Shown piece by piece: positions 1 through 4,947 of a stretch of 7,321 nt of DNA. The first letter of the stretch is position 1. Each line of letters starts with the position of its first letter. A program made the position numbers and the translations under genes. The DNA comes from Geobacter sp. UBA4074 (GTDB taxonomy: Bacteria; Desulfobacterota; Desulfuromonadia; Geobacterales; Pseudopelobacteraceae), in the NCBI GenBank assembly GCA_002383415.1, contig DFYU01000031.1, positions 1 through 7,321 on the forward strand. The letters run 5' to 3'. The notes under the pieces were generated by a model. That model was not told the DNA's origin and did no database searches. It worked only from the letters and a program-made list of their open reading frames with translations.

Positions 1-434
1 CCGTGCTTTCCCGTCAGATCGCCGAATTGGGTATCTACCCGGCAGTGGACCCGTTGGACTCCACCTCGCGGATCCTCGATCCCCAGGTGATTGGCGAAGA
101 GCACTACGCCGTGGCCCGCTCCGTCCAGTACGTGCTGCAGAAGTACAAGGATCTGCAGGACATCATCGCCATCCTCGGTATGGACGAACTGTCCGAAGAG
201 GACAAGCTGGTGGTTGCCCGCGCCCGTAAGATCCAGCGCTTCCTGTCCCAGCCGTTCCACGTGGCCGAAGCCTTCACCGGTTCTCCTGGCAAGTACGTCG
301 AACTGAAGGACACCATCAAGGGCTTCCAGGAGATCGTCGCCGGTAAGCATGACAACCTCCCTGAGCAGGCCTTCTACATGGTCGGCTCAATTGAAGAAGC
401 TATCGAGAAAGCCGCTAAACTGGCAGCTGTCTAA
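1..434 (+). CDS. atpD: ATP synthase F1 subunit beta, C-terminal part (5' truncated by window edge)
   Basis: This is the last 144 or so codons of the beta subunit of F1Fo ATP synthase, the catalytic subunit of the soluble F1 head, which makes ATP from ADP and phosphate at the inner membrane. The reading frame enters in phase with position 3 and ends at TAA 432-434. The visible part begins near the conserved LSRQIAELGIYPAVDPLDSTS stretch. It contains the DELSEED loop (about residues 61-67 of the fragment), through which beta contacts the rotating gamma/epsilon shaft. It ends with the typical LPEQAFYMVGSIEEA block. The nucleotide-binding P-loop lies upstream, outside the window. Family members are about 460-480 residues, so roughly 70 percent is missing. 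It precedes atpC in the order usual for atp operons. Identification is essentially certain; the fragment shows no frameshift or odd residue. Confidence 0.98.
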   Translation, partial: VLSRQIAELGIYPAVDPLDSTSRILDPQVIGEEHYAVARSVQYVLQKYKDLQDIIAILGMDELSEEDKLVVARARKIQRFLSQPFHVAEAFTGSPGKYVELKDTIKGFQEIVAGKHDNLPEQAFYMVGSIEEAIEKAAKLAAV

Positions 435-446
435 CATTACCTGGCA

Positions 447-465
447 GGTCAGAGTCGCTCTGGCC
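447..465 (+). other. Intercistronic hairpin between atpD and atpC
   Basis: An 8-bp stem (447-454 with 458-465, one G-U wobble) closes a 3-base TCG loop between the two atp genes. No T-run follows, so it is not an intrinsic terminator. The atpC Shine-Dalgarno GGAG (470-473) starts 5 bases after it. Such a stem could affect mRNA stability or the lower translation needed for epsilon relative to beta (1:3 in the complex). That role is inference. Confidence 0.5.
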
Positions 466-482
466 TAACGGAGCTCCATACA

Positions 483-899
483 ATGGCTGAAAAGATGAAG
501 CTTGAAATAGTTACGCCGTACAGCAAGGTGCTTGATCAACTGGTAGATGAAGTTACCGCTACCGGCAAGCTGGGCGAGTTTACCGTGCTGCCTGGTCACG
601 CCCCCTTCCTGACCTCGCTCAATATTGGCGAGCTGTGCTACAAGGTGGATGGCGTGGCTGCCTGCATGGCCCTTAACTGGGGGTACTTCGAGGTTCAGGA
701 AGACAAGATCATCGTGCTGGTCGAAACTGCCGAGCGATCTGAAGAGATCGACCTTGAGCGTGCCAAGGCTGCACTGAGCCGGGCCGAAGATGCCCTGAAA
801 AAATTGAATCCTGAAGACAAGCAGTTCAAGGTGTATGAAGCAGCACTTGAGCGGGCCTTGATTCGGATGCAGGTTGCCGGCAAGGCATCCCGCAAGTAA
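483..899 (+). CDS. atpC: ATP synthase F1 subunit epsilon
   Basis: Encodes the 138-residue epsilon subunit, part of the central stalk of F1Fo ATP synthase, which couples rotation to catalysis and can inhibit ATP hydrolysis. The N-terminal beta-sandwich covers about residues 1-85 and has the family block GEFTVLPGHAPFL (31-43) followed by SLNIGEL. The C-terminal two-helix arm covers about 88-138. It carries IDLERA at 89-94, which fits the I/L-D-x-x-R-A motif linked to ATP binding in some bacterial epsilon subunits. That makes ATP-sensitive arm movement possible but unproven here. The ATG is preceded by GGAG (470-473) with a 9-base spacer. Length is normal for the family. It lies 48 bases after atpD and directly before a strong terminator, so it is the last gene of the atp operon, as in many bacteria. 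Confidence 0.97.
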   Translation: MAEKMKLEIVTPYSKVLDQLVDEVTATGKLGEFTVLPGHAPFLTSLNIGELCYKVDGVAACMALNWGYFEVQEDKIIVLVETAERSEEIDLERAKAALSRAEDALKKLNPEDKQFKVYEAALERALIRMQVAGKASRK

Positions 900-924
900 G
901 GTTGAATCCAGACGTGAGGTATCA

Positions 925-954
925 GGGAGCGGCAGCCATGCCGCTCCCTTTTTT
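925..954 (+). terminator. Intrinsic terminator of the atp operon
   Basis: A perfect 10-bp GC-rich stem (GGGAGCGGCA at 925-934 pairing with TGCCGCTCCC at 939-948) with a 4-base GCCA loop is followed at once by six T residues (949-954). This is a textbook Rho-independent terminator, 25 bases after the atpC stop. It also sits immediately in front of the next gene's start codon at 961. Confidence 0.93.
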
Positions 955-960
955 ATTGCT

Positions 961-1875
961 ATGACAACCAAACGCTATACGACATTTACCACAGAACTGC
1001 GCCAGCGTTTTGGCTGCCGTGTCCAGCGCATAGCGCTGGATGCCGGCCTGACCTGCCCGAACCGTGATGGTAGCCTGGGGATAGGTGGCTGCAGCTTCTG
1101 CGGCGATCGCGGTGCCGCTGCAGTGGGGGTGCAGATTGAGCTGCCGTTGGCGGAGCAGTTGCAGCGCAGCAAGGAGTATCTGCGCCGAAAGTTCAGGGCC
1201 GATCGTTTCCTTGGCTATTTTCAGGCCTACAGCAATACTTACGCCTCGGTTGGGGCGCTGCGTATCCTGTATCAGACTGTCTTGGACGACCCCGAACTGG
1301 CGGGGATGATCATCGGTACCCGGCCCGACTGTCTGCCTGATCCGGTACTGGACCTGTTGACCGAGCTGCACGCCAAAACCTATCTGTGGCTGGAGCTGGG
1401 CATGCAGACCATGCATGACCAGACACTAGCGGCGATTAACCGAGGCCACGACCATACCTGTCTGGTTGAAGCGGTACAGCGTTGTCAGGACCGCGGCCTG
1501 CGGGTCTGTGTGCACCTGATCCTGGGTCTGCCTGGTGAGACGCGTGAACAGATGCTGGCTTCGGTGCGGGAACTGAACCGTCTGGGGGTCGATGGTGTTA
1601 AACTGCACCATCTGCATGTCTTGAAGGGTAGTCGGCTGGTGGATGATTATCAGCGGGGTACGCTACGTTTATTGGAGCGTGAAGAGTATGTGCAGCTGGT
1701 CTGCGACGCGCTGGAACTGCTTGACCCGCGGATTGTGATTCATCGGCTGATGGGTGACGGTCGCAGCGAACTGCTGGCGCCGGACTGGTCGCGGCGCAAG
1801 CTGGAGGTGCTTAACCTGATTGATGCCGAGCTCTTAAAAAGAGACAGCCGGCAGGGATGCCGGCTGTCAGAATAA
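961..1875 (+). CDS. TIGR01212-family radical SAM protein (YhcC/YtqA-like)
   Basis: A 304-residue radical SAM enzyme of the YhcC family, whose substrate is not established to my knowledge. An iron-sulfur cluster would cleave S-adenosylmethionine to a 5'-deoxyadenosyl radical. Candidate cluster cysteines are C32, C44 and C47 (C-x11-C-x2-C in LTCPNRDGSLGIGGCSFCGDRG), a spacing typical of this family and Elp3-like proteins rather than classical C-x3-C-x2-C. Other family blocks are INRGHD (159-164), LILGLPGE (186-193) and DGVKLHHLHVLKGS (211-224). The start at ATG 961 matches family N-termini; the only earlier in-frame ATG (874) lies inside atpC and would translate the terminator. No Shine-Dalgarno is visible before 961. 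The last dozen codons coincide with a terminator acting on the opposite strand. It converges on tatA, with 21 bases between the two stop codons. Family call is firm; the exact start is less so. Confidence 0.9.
   Translation: MTTKRYTTFTTELRQRFGCRVQRIALDAGLTCPNRDGSLGIGGCSFCGDRGAAAVGVQIELPLAEQLQRSKEYLRRKFRADRFLGYFQAYSNTYASVGALRILYQTVLDDPELAGMIIGTRPDCLPDPVLDLLTELHAKTYLWLELGMQTMHDQTLAAINRGHDHTCLVEAVQRCQDRGLRVCVHLILGLPGETREQMLASVRELNRLGVDGVKLHHLHVLKGSRLVDDYQRGTLRLLEREEYVQLVCDALELLDPRIVIHRLMGDGRSELLAPDWSRRKLEVLNLIDAELLKRDSRQGCRLSE
1831..1868 (-). terminator. Intrinsic terminator for the minus-strand leuCD-tatA unit, inside the radical SAM gene
   Basis: A perfect 11-bp stem (1843-1853 with 1858-1868, loop 1854-1857) reads on the minus strand as a GC-rich hairpin followed by TCTTTTT (1842-1836). 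The plus strand has no T-run after the stem (AGAATAACACC), so termination should work mainly for transcripts coming from tatA. It lies 28 bases past the tatA stop, wholly within the last codons of the convergent gene. Confidence 0.85.
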
Positions 1876-1896
1876 CACCTTTACAGAGACGAGCGA

Positions 1897-2082
1897 TTAG
1901 GCCTGTTTGTCGTCTTCCTTCTTGGGCTTGATCTCGATCTCGTCCTTACCCTCTGAGGCATTCTTGAAGTTCTTGATGCTCTTACCAAAGGCGGCACCTA
2001 TTTCAGGTAGTCGACCCGCTCCAAATACCACCAGCACGATCACCAGGATTACGATCAGTTCCGGCATGCCAAATCCAAACAT
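1897..2082 (-). CDS. tatA: Twin-arginine translocase subunit TatA (TatA/E/B family)
   Basis: A 61-residue membrane protein of the Tat export system, which moves folded proteins with twin-arginine signals across the inner membrane. It has the family plan: a short N-terminus, one transmembrane helix (about residues 8-20, mostly I, V and L), the hinge FGAGRLPE (20-27), an amphipathic helix (about 26-42, GAAFGKSIKNFKNA) and a charged tail rich in D, E and K. Position 8 is glutamate, as in E. coli TatB, whereas E. coli TatA has glutamine there, so the A/B assignment rests on length and overall similarity. The start has a strong AGGAGG (2092-2087) with only 4 bases to ATG. It is downstream of leuD by 87 bases with its own promoter candidate, and no tatC is present nearby. 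Confidence 0.93.
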   Translation of the reverse strand: MFGFGMPELIVILVIVLVVFGAGRLPEIGAAFGKSIKNFKNASEGKDEIEIKPKKEDDKQA

Positions 2083-2112
2083 GTGACCTCCTCACGCAAA
2101 TTCAGTGTCAGC

Positions 2113-2141
2113 AGTATCTATGGTGCGGTGTAAAAAATCAA
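2113..2141 (-). promoter_or_regulatory. Candidate sigma-70 promoter for tatA
   Basis: On the minus strand TTGATT (2141-2136) and GATACT (2118-2113) are separated by exactly 17 bases and each matches its consensus at 4 of 6 positions. It lies in the leuD-tatA gap, 30 bases before the tatA start. It would allow tatA to be expressed independently of leuCD. Confidence 0.4.
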
Positions 2142-2169
2142 GTGGCTACCTGCGTGACAGCCGTATACG

Positions 2170-2697
2170 TCAGTACTTGGTGTCAGCGTAATCCACCCAG
2201 CCGCCGGCCATCACCAGCGCCTTGTCAAAGGGTGACAGCTCAAAGCTGAAGGTTTTCTGTTGGCCGCCACCGGACATGGTCAGGGTCTGTGCCTCGATGT
2301 CGATGCTCATGCTGGCGTCAGCATCGTTGGCGTGCGAAAAAATCAGGTCCAGATCGGCCTTGGGCAGCTCGATGGCGGCCATGCCGCAGTTGAACATGTT
2401 CTGGCGGAAGATGCGGGCGAACGACTCAGCCACCACGGCGGTGATGTCGTTGACTTCGAAGACCCAGGGGGCATGTTCGCGGGATGAGCCGCAGCCGAAG
2501 TTGGCGCGGGAGACCACCACGCGCGCATTTTTTGTCTTGGGGCCTTTGGGGTCGAAACCCTCCAGCTTCAGGTCCTCCAGTATGTACGGTTTCAGGTCCT
2601 GTTTGGTGATCTCGGTCAGGTATTTGGCCGGGATGATCTCGTCGGTATTGATGTCGGCACGATCCAGAAACAGAACCGGCCCTCCGAAGGTTTTCAT
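2170..2697 (-). CDS. leuD: 3-isopropylmalate dehydratase-type small subunit
   Basis: A 175-residue small (swivel-domain) subunit of an aconitase-superfamily hydro-lyase. With LeuC it isomerises 2-isopropylmalate to 3-isopropylmalate in leucine synthesis. Key blocks are DINTDEIIPAKYLT (15-28), the NFGCGSSREHAPW signature (67-79) and SFARIFRQNMFNCGM (92-106). The substrate-recognition loop follows YLT (26-28: YLTEITKQDL). This is the compact LeuD form seen with HacA-like large subunits rather than the roughly 200-residue enterobacterial type. Related subunits act on citramalate, homocitrate or dimethylmalate, so the substrate is probable rather than proven. Shine-Dalgarno AGGAG (2710-2706) stands 8 bases before ATG. 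It follows leuC by 28 bases in the same transcript. Confidence 0.92.
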   Translation of the reverse strand: MKTFGGPVLFLDRADINTDEIIPAKYLTEITKQDLKPYILEDLKLEGFDPKGPKTKNARVVVSRANFGCGSSREHAPWVFEVNDITAVVAESFARIFRQNMFNCGMAAIELPKADLDLIFSHANDADASMSIDIEAQTLTMSGGGQQKTFSFELSPFDKALVMAGGWVDYADTKY

Positions 2698-2725
2698 AAC
2701 TATTGCTCCTTTATGCCGTCAAAAA

Positions 2726-4009
2726 TTAGAGATATTTGCGCGGATCGGCAATCTTGCCCTCAATGGCGGTGGCCGCAGCGGTGGCCGGTGACATCAGGTG
2801 TACCATGCCACCCTTGCCCATCCGGCCGTTGAAGTTGCGGTTGGTGGTGGAGGCGCAGACTTCGCCCTCGGCCAGCACGCCGTTGCTCATCCCCAGGCAG
2901 GCGCCGCAGGTGGAGTTGGTGACACAGAAACCGGCATCCAGGAAGATGTCGATCAGCCCTTCCTTCATGGCGTCACGGTAGATCTTGGGGGTGGCGGGTG
3001 AGAGGATGCCGCGCACGTTGTCGGCCAGCTTACGACCCTTGAGGATTTGGGCGGCAATGCGCAGGTCCTCCAGGCGACCGTTGGTGCAGGAGCCTAAGTA
3101 GATCTGGTCCACCCTGTTGTCGGTGAACTCGGTGACCGGCTTGACCTGATCCGGCTTGTAGTTGTAGGTGGCCACCGGCACCAGGCTGGCGGCGTCGATC
3201 TCAATGGTCTGCTCGTAGACGGCATCGTCATCGGAACACCACTGTTGATACTCGGCCAGGGCGGCCTCCTTGGAGGCGAACTCGCCCTGGATGAACGGCC
3301 AGAGGTACTCCACGGTGGTCATGTCCGGCATACAGATGCCGGAGGTGCCGCCGGCTTCGATGGCCATGTTGCACAGGGTCATGCGGGACTCCATGGTCAT
3401 GGCGTCGATGGTGGAGCCATGGAATTCAAGCACCCGGTCAGTGGCGCCGTTCACGCCGATCTGGCCGATCAGGGTCAGGATGACGTCTTTTGCATAGACC
3501 CCTTTGGGCAACAGACCGTTCACGTTGACCCGGATAGACTTGGGCTCGCGGAAGGCGCAGACCCCCTTCAGGATACCTACCTCCAGGTCGGTGGTGCCGA
3601 CGCCAGCGGCAAAGGCGCCGAAGGCGCCGTGGGTGCAGGTGTGGGAGTCGCCCATGATCACCGTATTGCCGGGGCGGATGAAGCCTTTTTCAGGAAACAG
3701 GGCATGGCAGACGCCGTTGGCGCCGACGTCAAAGAAGTCCTTGATTCCCTGGCGACGGGCCCAATCACGCAGGATCTTGGCCTGGGTGGCGGTCTTGGAG
3801 TCCTTGGAGGGGGTGACGTGGTCGATAACGGCCTTGATCCTGGTGGGATCAAAAACACGGTCTTTGCCCCGCAGGATCAGGTCATCGATGGCGATCGGGG
3901 TGGTGATCTCGTGGCACAGCACGACATCCAGACGCAGCACCTTGGTGCCGCTGAACGGTTCGTCCACCAAGTGGGCGGCGAAGATCTTCTCAGCAGTGGT
4001 CTTGCCCAT
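2726..4009 (-). CDS. leuC: 3-isopropylmalate dehydratase-type large subunit
   Basis: A 427-residue iron-sulfur catalytic subunit that pairs with LeuD downstream. The three expected [4Fe-4S] ligands are visible: C308 in GSCTNG, and C368 and C371 in STCGACLG. The GDSHTCTHGAFGAFA block (120-134) and the NRNFNGRMG block (390-398) are also typical. At about 420-430 residues it belongs to the shorter LeuC/HacA-like type. The frame stays open upstream to 4249, but MGKTTAEKIFAAH is the usual N-terminus, and GGAAG (minus strand, 4022-4018) gives a ribosome site before ATG 4009. The alternative upstream start at 4096 lacks a ribosome site and would lie upstream of the best promoter candidate. leuA and leuB are not in the window. 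Likely substrates are isopropylmalate and perhaps citramalate, since Geobacter is known to make isoleucine through citramalate. Confidence 0.94.
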   Translation of the reverse strand: MGKTTAEKIFAAHLVDEPFSGTKVLRLDVVLCHEITTPIAIDDLILRGKDRVFDPTRIKAVIDHVTPSKDSKTATQAKILRDWARRQGIKDFFDVGANGVCHALFPEKGFIRPGNTVIMGDSHTCTHGAFGAFAAGVGTTDLEVGILKGVCAFREPKSIRVNVNGLLPKGVYAKDVILTLIGQIGVNGATDRVLEFHGSTIDAMTMESRMTLCNMAIEAGGTSGICMPDMTTVEYLWPFIQGEFASKEAALAEYQQWCSDDDAVYEQTIEIDAASLVPVATYNYKPDQVKPVTEFTDNRVDQIYLGSCTNGRLEDLRIAAQILKGRKLADNVRGILSPATPKIYRDAMKEGLIDIFLDAGFCVTNSTCGACLGMSNGVLAEGEVCASTTNRNFNGRMGKGGMVHLMSPATAAATAIEGKIADPRKYL

Positions 4010-4034
4010 ACGAATAGCTTCCTTTCGGTGTCTC

Positions 4035-4063
4035 AGAATACCAGCCAGATGTAGCAGAATCAG
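4035..4063 (-). promoter_or_regulatory. Candidate extended -10 promoter for leuC
   Basis: On the minus strand CTGATT (4063-4058) is followed after 17 bases by TATTCT (4040-4035), directly preceded by TGG, an extended -10 element. Transcription would begin near 4028 and give a leader of about 20 bases with the leuC Shine-Dalgarno. A leader this short leaves no room for an attenuator, T-box or riboswitch. Confidence 0.45.
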
Positions 4064-4116
4064 TTGGGGAAGTCCACAGCTTTGGTCTGGTAACATGTTG
4101 TTTTCGTGCGGATAAA

Positions 4117-4133
4117 CCTGTCTGCTCAACAGG
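4117..4133. repeat. Small inverted repeat in the leuC-larB divergent region
   Basis: CCTGT (4117-4121) and ACAGG (4129-4133) form a perfect 5-bp inverted repeat with a 7-base centre. It stands just upstream of the larB -35 position, where an activator or repressor could bind. The match is short and could be chance. Confidence 0.25.
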
Positions 4134-4136
4134 GGT

Positions 4137-4165
4137 CTGGCTATTTGGCGAGCGCGTGGTATAAA
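4137..4165 (+). promoter_or_regulatory. Candidate extended -10 promoter for larB-larC-pncC
   Basis: TGGTATAAA (4157-4165) is an extended -10 element with 5 of 6 matches to TATAAT. A weak -35 (CTGGCT, 4137-4142, 3 of 6 matches) lies 17 bases upstream. Transcription would start near 4172, 25 bases before the larB GTG, leaving a short leader that contains AGGAGG (4187-4192). Confidence 0.5.
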
Positions 4166-4196
4166 GCGACCAAGGCATCGGCCATCAGGAGGCAGT

Positions 4197-4946
4197 GTGC
4201 AGGAGTCACAGATTCGCGCAATACTGGAACAGATCGCCAGCGGCAGCATGAGCAGCGACGAAGGACTGGAGCGGTTGCGGCATCTGCCCTACGAAGATAT
4301 CGGCATCGCCCAGGTTGATCATCACCGGGGGCTGCGCCAGGGACAACCGGAGGTGGTCTTCGGCCAGGGCAAGACCGTCGGACAGATCAGTACCATCATG
4401 CAGGCCATGGCTGAACGGGGCAGCAACCTGCTGGTTACGCGGCTTGAGTCCGAGAAGGCCCATGAGTTGCTGCGCACCTTTCCGGCAGCGCAGTATCACT
4501 GCGAGGCGCGTTGCCTGACCGTTGAAACCGCGCCCAGCAAACCGCAGGGGAAGGGTACGATCCTGGTGATCTCGGCCGGCACCTCCGACATCCCGGTGGC
4601 CAGCGAGGCGGTGATAACGGCCCGTTTTCTTGGCAACCAGGTCGAGCAGCTCTTTGATGTCGGGGTGGCCGGTATCCACCGTCTGCTGGCACGGGTGGAG
4701 CTGATCCGTTCTGCAACGGTCCTGATTGTGGTGGCCGGCATGGAGGGTGCCTTGCCGTCGGTGGTGGGGGGGCTGGTGGACCGTCCGGTGATCGCGGTGC
4801 CGACCTCGGTGGGCTATGGCGCCTCCTTCGGCGGTATCGCCGCCCTGCTGGGGATGCTGAATTCCTGCGCCAGTGGGGTGACAGTGGTCAATATCGATAA
4901 CGGCTTCGGCGCCGCCTGTGCTGCCAGCCTGATGAACCGGGTGTAG
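4197..4946 (+). CDS. larB: Pyridinium-3,5-biscarboxylic acid mononucleotide synthase LarB
   Basis: A 249-residue LarB, the first enzyme of nickel-pincer nucleotide synthesis. The family carboxylates the pyridinium ring of NaAD and cleaves the phosphoanhydride, giving pyridinium-3,5-biscarboxylate mononucleotide and AMP. The N-terminal part carries LERLRHLPYEDIG and DHHRGLRQGQPEVVFGQGKT (41-60). The C-terminal half is a PurE-like domain with ISAGTSDIPVASEA (125-138), GMEGALPSVVGGL (181-193) and VPTSVGYGASFGG (201-213). C224 in LNSCASG aligns by motif with the catalytic cysteine described for LarB. The start is GTG 4197, with AGGAGG (4187-4192) only 4 bases away; the N-terminus fits the family. 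It opens the plus-strand unit divergent from leuC and ends 1 base before larC. Confidence 0.94.
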   Translation: MQESQIRAILEQIASGSMSSDEGLERLRHLPYEDIGIAQVDHHRGLRQGQPEVVFGQGKTVGQISTIMQAMAERGSNLLVTRLESEKAHELLRTFPAAQYHCEARCLTVETAPSKPQGKGTILVISAGTSDIPVASEAVITARFLGNQVEQLFDVGVAGIHRLLARVELIRSATVLIVVAGMEGALPSVVGGLVDRPVIAVPTSVGYGASFGGIAALLGMLNSCASGVTVVNIDNGFGAACAASLMNRV

Positions 4947-4947
4947 G

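Noticed and set aside
874..960. N-terminal extension of the radical SAM gene from ATG 874
   Set aside because: It would overlap the end of atpC and translate the atp terminator hairpin. The family N-terminus matches the start at 961.
2132..2162. Possible terminator after leuD (minus strand, 7-bp stem 2156-2162 with 2144-2150, then T6)
   Set aside because: The stem has two G-U pairs and the T-run starts 6 bases away from it, so it is weak. The T-run is better read as part of the tatA promoter spacer.
3245..4054. 269-codon plus-strand open frame opposite leuC
   Set aside because: Glycine/aspartate/histidine-rich shadow of the leuC coding strand with no ribosome site or recognisable domain. 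The leuC frame has iron-sulfur motifs throughout.
4117..4133. SOS (LexA) box of the E. coli type at the CCTGT/ACAGG repeat
   Set aside because: The spacing is CTG-N9-CAG, one base short of the CTG-N10-CAG consensus, and the flanks lack the AT-rich centre.
4084..4140. GGTCTGG repeated at 4084-4090 and 4134-4140, 50 bases apart
   Set aside because: A 7-base direct repeat in a GC-rich gap is too short to support a regulatory claim.
4010..4249. In-frame upstream extension of leuC, including a 31-codon stretch from 4096 with 7 Leu and 3 Ile codons that looks like a leucine leader peptide
   Set aside because: No stop codon separates it from leuC and there is no ribosome site before its ATG. No attenuator hairpin with a T-run is seen, and the best leuC promoter lies downstream of it. 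The far end overlaps larB.
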